From contig JACKJB010000001.1 of the NCBI GenBank assembly GCA_020638155.1, positions 868,001 through 932,000 of the forward strand: DNA of 64,000 bases, written 5' to 3'. The number at the start of each line of letters is the position of its first letter. The stretch's first letter is position 1. Below are positions 59,671 to 64,000 of the stretch, one piece after another. Made by a program: the position numbers and the translations under genes. This stretch comes from Rhodospirillales bacterium. Its GTDB lineage: Bacteria > Pseudomonadota > Alphaproteobacteria > Micavibrionales > Micavibrionaceae. The notes beneath the pieces were generated by a model, which did not search any database, was not told where the DNA came from, and saw only the letters and a list, made by a program, of their open reading frames with translations.

Positions 59671-61677
59671 ATGACTCAGCAGGCTGCACTCCCTCCCGAA
59701 GAAACAACCGTCCTTAATTACAAGCAAATGGCCAATGCCGTCCGCGCCCTGTCGATGGACGCCGTGCAGAAAGCCAATTCCGGTCACCCCGGTATGCCGA
59801 TGGGGATGGCCGATGTGGCAACAGTGCTGTTCAGCAAATTCCTGAAATTCGATCCGCGCAACCCGCTTTGGCCGGACCGGGACCGTTTTATCCTGTCGGC
59901 AGGTCATGGCTCGATGCTGCTTTACTCCCTGCTCTATCTTACCGGCTACGAGAAAATGACGATGGAAGAAATCCAGAACTTCCGCCAACTCGGCAGCCTG
60001 ACACCGGGACACCCGGAAGTGATGCCGGAAGCCGGAATCGAAATCACCACAGGGCCGCTGGGGCAAGGCATTTCCAGCGCGGTCGGGTTTGCCCTGGCAG
60101 AGCGCATTTTGGCGGCGCGGTTTAGCGACCTGATTAATCACTATACCTACGTCATTGCCAGCGATGGCGACCTGATGGAGGGGATCAGCCATGAAGCCTG
60201 CGCCCTTGCCGGACATCTGGGGCTTGGGAAGCTGGTGGTGCTGTATGATGATAACGGGATTTGTATCGACGGGCCGACCAGCCTGTCTTATTCGGATGAT
60301 GTGCCGAAGCGGTTTGAATCCTACGGCTGGGATGTGCAGACGATTGACGGGCATAACGTCGATGAGATCAGCAAGGCGATTGCCAAGGCGCAAGTAACCG
60401 AAACGCCGAGCATTATCTGCTGCAAAACCCATATCGGTTATGGCGCACCCACGAAGCAGGACAGCGCTTCTTCCCATGGCTCCCCGCTTGGTGATGAAGA
60501 AATCAAAGGGGCGCGTGAGAACCTGGACTGGCCGCATGAGCCGTTTGATATCCCGCTGGAAATCATGGAGCTGTGGCGCCTGATCGGTGAACGCAATCAG
60601 CCTGAATACGAACAATGGGAAACGGCACTGGAGCAAAATCGTTACAGGGATGAATTTTCCAAGGTTCTTGAGGGTGATGTGACCGCAGAGATTGCGCCGC
60701 TTATTGCGCAGGTCAAAAAAGACTTTGCCAAGGACAAACCCAAGATGGCCACCCGCCAGTGTTCCGGGACGGTACTTGAATCGCTCGTCCCTGCCCTGCC
60801 ATTCCTGATTGGGGGGTCAGCCGACCTGACGGGATCGGTGAACACGAAAATCAAAGGGCCGGAGATCATCAACAAAGAGAATTACGGCGGCCAGTACATC
60901 CATTACGGGGTGCGCGAGCATGGTATGGCAGCGATCATGAACGGGATGGCGCTGCATGGCGGCGTTATTCCTTATGCCGGGACTTTCTTGCAATTCAGCG
61001 ATTACAGCCGTCCGGCTATTCGTCTTGGGGCGCTGATGAAGCAGCGCGTGGTCCATGTTATGACCCACGACTCTATCGGGCTTGGCGAAGACGGGCCGAC
61101 GCACCAGCCTGTTGAGCATTTATCCGCGCTGCGGGCGATGCCGAACCTGAATGTCTTCCGTCCGTGTGACGGGATTGAAACGGCGGAGTGCTGGGAACTG
61201 GCGCTGAACAAAACGACCGGGCCGGGGTTGCTGTCGCTGACCCGTCAGGGCCTGCCGACCTTGCGTGAAGATACGGGTGCGGAAAATCTCTGTGCGAAAG
61301 GCGCTTACATTCTTGCCGATAGTGACGGCGCGCCGAAAGTGACCATCTTTGCCACCGGGTCAGAAGTCGCGATTGCGATGGACGCAAAAGCCCGGCTCGA
61401 TAAAGACGGTGTTGCAACCCGCCTTGTGTCCGTGCCCTGTATGGACCTGTTCTTTGAGCAGGATGGTGAATATCAGCAAAGTCTTGTCTGCAACGACAGT
61501 ATCAAAGTTGCTGTTGAGGCTGCCGTCCGTCACGGCTGGGATCGCCTGATCGGTGGCCATGGTATCTTTGTCGGCATGAGTGGCTATGGCGATTCAGCTC
61601 CTGCGGAAAAGCTTTACGAGCATTTCGGCATTACAGCAGACAATATCGTGAAGAAAGTTCAAGACAGGCTGAATTAA
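59671..61677 (+). CDS. tkt: Transketolase
   Basis: TPP enzyme of the pentose phosphate and Calvin-type pathways, moving two-carbon units between sugar phosphates. From the ATG at 59671 it is about 668 residues: NSGHPGMPMGMADVATVLF, TGPLGQGISSAVGFALAE, the TPP motif ASDGDLMEGISHEA...YDDNG, HGSPLGDEEI, and EDGPTHQPVEHLSALR in the Pyr domain. Upstream in-frame starts lack family similarity. Next to gap, as in many alphaproteobacteria. Confidence 0.97.
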   Translation: MTQQAALPPEETTVLNYKQMANAVRALSMDAVQKANSGHPGMPMGMADVATVLFSKFLKFDPRNPLWPDRDRFILSAGHGSMLLYSLLYLTGYEKMTMEEIQNFRQLGSLTPGHPEVMPEAGIEITTGPLGQGISSAVGFALAERILAARFSDLINHYTYVIASDGDLMEGISHEACALAGHLGLGKLVVLYDDNGICIDGPTSLSYSDDVPKRFESYGWDVQTIDGHNVDEISKAIAKAQVTETPSIICCKTHIGYGAPTKQDSASSHGSPLGDEEIKGARENLDWPHEPFDIPLEIMELWRLIGERNQPEYEQWETALEQNRYRDEFSKVLEGDVTAEIAPLIAQVKKDFAKDKPKMATRQCSGTVLESLVPALPFLIGGSADLTGSVNTKIKGPEIINKENYGGQYIHYGVREHGMAAIMNGMALHGGVIPYAGTFLQFSDYSRPAIRLGALMKQRVVHVMTHDSIGLGEDGPTHQPVEHLSALRAMPNLNVFRPCDGIETAECWELALNKTTGPGLLSLTRQGLPTLREDTGAENLCAKGAYILADSDGAPKVTIFATGSEVAIAMDAKARLDKDGVATRLVSVPCMDLFFEQDGEYQQSLVCNDSIKVAVEAAVRHGWDRLIGGHGIFVGMSGYGDSAPAEKLYEHFGITADNIVKKVQDRLN

Positions 61678-61681
61678 GCGG

Positions 61682-62257
61682 CTACCCCATTCCGCCGGGC
61701 TTACAGCGGTTGGCTTCCTTGAAGGCAATCGCCTGTGACAGGACGCTGAAGCAATAGCGTTCATGACGGGCATCGTTGATAGCACTGTGCGCCATGTTTG
61801 CCGGAAGGCTGGCGATTTTAATATCCGGCGCGGCGCGGTGCAGTTCCTTGATGTCCCGGAACGTTACTTTTTGAATGCCCTTTTCCTTACGCAGCGTATC
61901 CATCAGTTCTCCCATGCCCCCAAAAATCTGGCACAGCAGGACATTGTCGTAAGAGCCGTTACGCGACCAGAGTTCGATTTCCCTTGCCGGTTCAATCAGG
62001 CTCAGGATTTTTTCGCGCATCTGTGCCGGGCTGACCCAGCTCTCCGGATCGTCCAGTTTTTTGATGACATGCTGCTTGAGCCACGGCCGTTCATCTGCCG
62101 CCGCCCGGTTAAAGGCATTGGATATCCCGTAATATTCTTTTCCGTCTTCATCGACGACGCCGATGCTGATTAGTTCGCAGCGGAACTCATCCGGGTTATC
62201 GTTGAACTCTGTATCGAAAAAATAGCGGCGCACATCTGGCCGATTTTCGCTATTCAC
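61682..62257 (-). CDS. DEDD-type 3'-5' exoribonuclease (Rv2179c/DUF5051-like)
   Basis: 191 residues with FFDTEFNDNPDEFRCELISIG (first Asp-x-Glu pair), ELWSRNGSYDNVLLCQIFGG with the second acidic site, and NMAHSAINDARHERYC with the last His-x4-Asp pair, fitting the RNase H-like DEDDh exonucleases. Related mycobacterial enzymes trim adenylated RNA 3' ends. It lies on the minus strand between tkt and gap, 4 bases from the tkt stop. Confidence 0.82.
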   Translation of the reverse strand: MNSENRPDVRRYFFDTEFNDNPDEFRCELISIGVVDEDGKEYYGISNAFNRAAADERPWLKQHVIKKLDDPESWVSPAQMREKILSLIEPAREIELWSRNGSYDNVLLCQIFGGMGELMDTLRKEKGIQKVTFRDIKELHRAAPDIKIASLPANMAHSAINDARHERYCFSVLSQAIAFKEANRCKPGGMG

Positions 62258-62363
62258 GTTGACTCTCCCTGTAAAATTTGTTTTTTCTTTTCAGGCTATA
62301 TGGCTCTGCCGATTTGTCAAACCGGAAAATCATCAGGGTCTCATTTTCAGAGGAGAAACTTAC

Positions 62364-63404
62364 ATGACAGTCAAAGTTGCTATTAACGGCTTTGGGCGGA
62401 TTGGCCGCCTGGTATTCCGGGCATGGGTTGAGTCCGGCCGGAGTGATATCGAAGTGGTCGCTATCAACGACCTCGCCGACATCAAAACCAACGCGCACCT
62501 GTTGAAATACGATTCCGTACACGGCCCTTCCCCGTTTGAAGTCAGTGTCGAAGGCACCGATATTCTGGTGGCTGGCGGTAAGAAAGTTAAAGTCGTGCAA
62601 GAGCGCGACCCAGCCGCGCTGCCATGGGGCGAGATGGGCGTTGATATCGCCTTTGAATGCACCGGGATTTTCACCAGCCGTGACGGCGCTGAAAAGCACC
62701 TGCAGGCCGGCGCGAAGAAAGTCCTGATTTCCGCTCCCGCGAAGGATGAAGACCTGACCGTGGTTTACGGTGTGAACAGCGACAAGCTGACCGCCGATCA
62801 CCGTATTGTCTCGAACGCGTCCTGCACCACCAACTGCCTTGCGCCGGTGGCTTATGCGCTGAATGAGAAAATCGGGATTGAGAGCGGTTTCATGACCACA
62901 ATCCACAGCTACACGGGCGATCAGCGTATTGTCGATACGATGCACAAAGACCTGCACCGCGCGCGCGCCGGGGCCCTGAACATGATCCCAACGTCTACCG
63001 GGGCGGCAAAAGCCGTTGGCAAGGTCCTGCCGGAACTGAACGGTAAGCTCGACGGGGTTGCGATCCGTGTGCCGACGCCGAACGTTTCACTGGTCGATCT
63101 GAAATTCATCGCCAGCCGCGATACGACTGTCGAAGAAGTCAACGAAGCGATCAAAGCCGCCGCCGGAACGGGCGACCTGCAAGGCGTTCTCGGCTATTAC
63201 GACGAGCCGCTGGTTTCCGGTGACTTCAACCACAACCCGCTGTCCTCTGTCTTCTCTGTCGAGGGAACGAAAGTAATCGGCGGTAAAATGGTCCGCATCA
63301 TGACCTGGTACGACAACGAATGGGGCTTTTCCAACCGGATGCTCGATACCGGCGTGAAAATGCATGCTGTCGGCTATGCTGCGCAAGCGGAAGCTGCGGC
63401 GTAA
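62364..63404 (+). CDS. gap: Glyceraldehyde-3-phosphate dehydrogenase
   Basis: Glycolytic NAD(P)-dependent enzyme. 346 residues starting MTVKVAINGFGRIGRLVFRA with the Rossmann GxGxxG, the catalytic Cys in SNASCTTNCLAP (about residue 157), HSYTGDQRI, and IPTSTGAAKAVG. The tail SDxxxNEWGFSNRM is present as YDNEWGFSNRM. AGGAG at 62350-62354 selects this start. An intrinsic terminator follows. Confidence 0.97.
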   Translation: MTVKVAINGFGRIGRLVFRAWVESGRSDIEVVAINDLADIKTNAHLLKYDSVHGPSPFEVSVEGTDILVAGGKKVKVVQERDPAALPWGEMGVDIAFECTGIFTSRDGAEKHLQAGAKKVLISAPAKDEDLTVVYGVNSDKLTADHRIVSNASCTTNCLAPVAYALNEKIGIESGFMTTIHSYTGDQRIVDTMHKDLHRARAGALNMIPTSTGAAKAVGKVLPELNGKLDGVAIRVPTPNVSLVDLKFIASRDTTVEEVNEAIKAAAGTGDLQGVLGYYDEPLVSGDFNHNPLSSVFSVEGTKVIGGKMVRIMTWYDNEWGFSNRMLDTGVKMHAVGYAAQAEAAA

Positions 63405-63428
63405 TCTTAGAAATACATTGTTTGGATT

Positions 63429-63460
63429 AAGGGGCGGCTTTAGGGCCGCTCTTTTTCTTT
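63429..63460 (+). terminator. Intrinsic terminator after gap
   Basis: AGGGGCGGC pairs with GCCGCTCTT (two G-U pairs) around a 6-base loop, followed by TTTTTCTTTT. It is 25 bases after the gap stop. Confidence 0.8.
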
Positions 63461-63535
63461 TGTATTATAGAAAATAGTTGTGCTGCAGCATGGATATGTC
63501 TATAGTCCGCCCATATTTGAACATGGAGGATGTGT

Positions 63536-64000
63536 ATGACTAGCCCTGATTGTAAGCAAAAAAACAGGAGCGCCCTTTGGGCTATATTCGGCGGCGTAGT
63601 GGCTGCCGTTCTAACAAATGCCGATCGTTTGCCCTTTGGCAGCGAACTGGAAGATCGTTCCCAACCGATGACTGTCAGCGCCGAAAGCTGGTGGGAAAAT
63701 GATCCCCGCGTTGCGGAGCTGGCACCTATACGCAAGTATATCGCCGCGTTTACCGAGGACTTACAAAGCGTCCTGCCGCCACGCAACGAAGCCTTACAGG
63801 ATCACCGTTCATTAGATCAGCTTTGCGGCACCTTTAAGCCTGCGGCAGATTATGCAGTAAGTAGCACCTATTTCGCAAACGCCCATGCCGAACTGTCTAT
63901 CTGTTTGAATAAGCTGGAAGATATTGCCGGCCGCCATAACGTTCCTTATGATCTTGGCTGTGCTCGAAGAGCTACTTTGACCCTGCAGCGCTTTGATCCA
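63536..64000 (+). CDS. Hypothetical protein (cut by window end)
   Basis: An open frame runs from an ATG at 63536 (GGAGGA at 63525-63530) to the end of the window, about 155 residues so far. It starts MTSPDCKQKNRSALWAIFGG and continues VVAAVLTNADRLPFGSELED; an N-terminal hydrophobic segment (about 13-25) may be a signal anchor. The rest is a mixed, mostly helical sequence (APIRKYIAAFTEDLQSVLPP; AHAELSICLNKLEDIAGRHN). No family recognised. An in-frame ATG at 63530 is also possible. Confidence 0.7.
   Translation, partial: MTSPDCKQKNRSALWAIFGGVVAAVLTNADRLPFGSELEDRSQPMTVSAESWWENDPRVAELAPIRKYIAAFTEDLQSVLPPRNEALQDHRSLDQLCGTFKPAADYAVSSTYFANAHAELSICLNKLEDIAGRHNVPYDLGCARRATLTLQRFDP

Noticed and set aside
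1..64000. CRISPR array, prophage, complete insertion sequence or restriction-modification island
   Set aside because: No regularly spaced repeats, no Cas, capsid, tail, integrase or transposase gene was found. CcrM has no nuclease partner and is a housekeeping orphan methyltransferase.

Overview
This 64 kb window is a gene-dense piece of an alphaproteobacterial chromosome of roughly 50% GC. The evidence is the set of gene clusters typical of that class: nadD-rsfS-rlmH-envC-ctpA-yibQ-rppH, yebC-ruvCAB-ybgC-tolQRAB, an F0 cluster atpI-atpB-atpE-atpF'-atpF with a separate b' subunit, mutY/dciA near dsbA-smc, a CcrM-type GANTC methyltransferase, and zapA, tkt and gap close to a 6S RNA and fau. 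I cannot name the genus. The content would fit a Rhodospirillales or Micavibrionales relative, but that is a guess.

Layout. 1-6728 (minus): a DUF218 protein, mltB, rlpA, dacA, tmk, holB and a truncated metG, a cell-wall and housekeeping run. 6851-6940: tRNA-Ser(UGA). 6942-10182: a translationally coupled Fic / AT-rich pentapeptide-repeat pair with repeated operator-like sites. 10432-11299: a secreted DUF4402 protein ending inside a 275 bp inverted-repeat element. 11306-15913 (minus): fadE plus a small gene, then a two-component pair. 16025-17701: rplU, rpmA, obgE. 17762-24255: two M1 aminopeptidase N paralogs around a hypothetical gene and a GNAT gene. 24267-25632: repeats, an outer-membrane barrel gene and a decayed structured element. 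25633-28047: rnhB, ccrM, folB. 28053-34321: a secreted unknown, mutY, dciA, efp, suhB, an OmpA-like protein and a DsbA-like protein. 34318-37797: smc. 37806-40481: F0 ATP synthase. 40511-46504: nadD, rsfS, rlmH, envC, ctpA, yibQ and rppH; the middle three carry many single-base indels. 46666-53547 (minus): tolBARQ, ybgC, ruvBAC, yebC. 53790-55004: a response regulator and an unknown partner. 55008-56618 (minus): ymdB, fau, 6S RNA. 56817-59454: rocD facing two tandem membrane paralogs, then zapA and a ZapB-like gene. 59671-63404: tkt, a DEDD exonuclease and gap. A truncated unknown gene closes the window.

Most of the window is core metabolism, envelope biogenesis, recombination and the cell cycle. 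The unusual signals are non-genic or mosaic. Palindromic repeat elements are scattered between genes and two have entered coding frames, in ccrM and in the second pepN. A dense block of GANTC sites precedes ccrM. Two inverted-repeat-bounded elements sit between convergent genes. A roughly 2 kb patch of clustered indels looks more like sequence error than gene death. I see no CRISPR array, complete insertion sequence, prophage or classical defence island.
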